Assembly (NCBI RefSeq): GCF_039521845.1
Contig: NZ_BAAACW010000020.1
Location: 1-64,000 of the forward strand
DNA length: 64,000 nucleotides
Reading direction: 5' to 3'
Source of the DNA: Alkalibacterium iburiense
Lineage (GTDB): Bacteria > Bacillota > Bacilli > Lactobacillales > Carnobacteriaceae_A
In this document: in pieces, positions 63,510-64,000 of the stretch
Layout: every line of letters starts with the position of its first letter
Position numbering within the stretch: position 1 is the first letter of the stretch
Made by a program: the position numbers and the translations under genes
Notes under the pieces: generated by a model
The model's database searches: none
The model's input: the letters and a program-made list of their open reading frames with translations, nothing else
Told to the model about the DNA's origin: nothing

Positions 63510-64000
63510 TTAACGGGCTAATTTCAGCGTTTTCTCGGTTGTTTCTATTTCACCGGCAGTATCGTACCGCATTTCTTTAACGGTTACATGACCGGATTTA
63601 TGAACGAGAAAGACGGTGGTATTCACTGTTCCAAATGTATCTCCATCGATAAATATGGATGAATTATCTTTAGCCATCTCGTAAGAAATTTCTTTAGGGA
63701 AGTGAGTTAAGTCTTCGGCCTTTTGAGTGTCTTTAAAGTATTTAATGAGATCATCCGGATTCGGTTCTGGATAGTCTTTTAAATACCCACCGATAAGGTC
63801 AAGAGACCGGTCCATTCGGTGCTGGCTTAAATCATCACTCGTGTTGCTAACCGAGTGGAGACCCGGTTTGAACTGGCGGTGGGAGTCTGTCGCATTAGAA
63901 TACACATGAAGTTCATTGACTGTCCCGAACACGATTTGAAAGCTATCGTATTTGAATCGGTTTTCTTTTACATATTTCAAAAAATCACTAGGAGAGTCCG
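63510..64000 (-). CDS. NRDE-family protein, C-terminal part (5' end outside window)
   Basis: The frame is open from the window edge to TAA/TAG near 63510, so the gene starts beyond 64000. It contains QIVFGTVNELHVYSN, then FKPGLHSVSNTSDDLSQHRMDRSLDLI, the SN-containing core of NRDE (PF05742) proteins, and ends with the typical FGTVNTTVFLVHKSGHVTVKEM. The N-terminal NRDE motif itself is not in the window. NRDE proteins are Ntn-hydrolase-like; substrate unknown. An internal TTG at 63980 is not the true start. Confidence 0.8.
   Translation of the reverse strand, partial: DSPSDFLKYVKENRFKYDSFQIVFGTVNELHVYSNATDSHRQFKPGLHSVSNTSDDLSQHRMDRSLDLIGGYLKDYPEPNPDDLIKYFKDTQKAEDLTHFPKEISYEMAKDNSSIFIDGDTFGTVNTTVFLVHKSGHVTVKEMRYDTAGEIETTEKTLKLAR

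Overview
The window is a chromosomal segment of a low-GC Firmicute. The order rnc-smc-HAD-ftsY-ylxM-ffh-rpsP-khpA-rimM-trmD-rplS, strong AGGAGG ribosome binding sites, a SatD/DUF3307-type pair and a cellobiose-type PTS point to Lactobacillales. A sulfatase with its maturase, a SulP transporter and a parallel beta-helix enzyme suggest a marine or halo-alkaliphilic member such as the Carnobacteriaceae (Alkalibacterium/Marinilactibacillus type). The genus is inferred, not proven.

Layout. 1-1200: the end of an ISL3-like insertion sequence and a MazF/RelB-type toxin-antitoxin pair. 1342-20900: a defence island made of a type III Wadjet operon (jetABCD), a CRISPR array of 85 matching repeats and 84 spacers with two decayed repeats at its old end, csn2, cas2, cas1, a tracrRNA with its own promoter and terminator, and cas9. 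All CRISPR-Cas parts read on the minus strand. 21237-29183: a sulfatase / formylglycine-generating enzyme operon with a DUF202 protein and a broken BASS-type transporter, an XRE regulator, a SulP transporter and a beta-helix protein. 29991-35405: a beta-glucoside/cellobiose PTS operon with a GH1 6-phospho-beta-glucosidase and a LicR-type regulator. 35558-49429: core RNA-processing, SRP, SMC and ribosome genes, interrupted by small unknown genes and an antibiotic-resistance-type ABC-F gene with a long leader. 49486-64000: housekeeping and stress genes (lipoprotein, Ohr/OsmC, SDR, SatD, M16 and M17 peptidases, pyridoxine-type kinase, RtcB) ending in a truncated NRDE-family gene.

The most unusual feature is that both large effector genes of the defence island are cut by a single in-frame stop codon while everything around them is preserved. 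jetC (SMC-like ATPase) has TAG at 6677-6679. cas9 has TAA at 18567-18569, exactly between the nuclease lobe (all RuvC and HNH residues present) and the WED/PAM-interacting lobe. In both cases the reading frame continues open for hundreds of codons with recognisable family sequence. Either both systems were recently silenced, or both proteins are made as two pieces or by readthrough.

Other points worth following: the array promoter lies inside the 3' end of csn2; the tracrRNA carries a 5' hairpin and a promoter-proximal segment that can pair with its own anti-repeat; several spacers recur, exactly or with 1-2 changes; the ABC-F gene has a leader peptide ending in Met-Arg-Leu directly before a hairpin that masks its ribosome binding site; and an SDR enzyme has lost its catalytic lysine.
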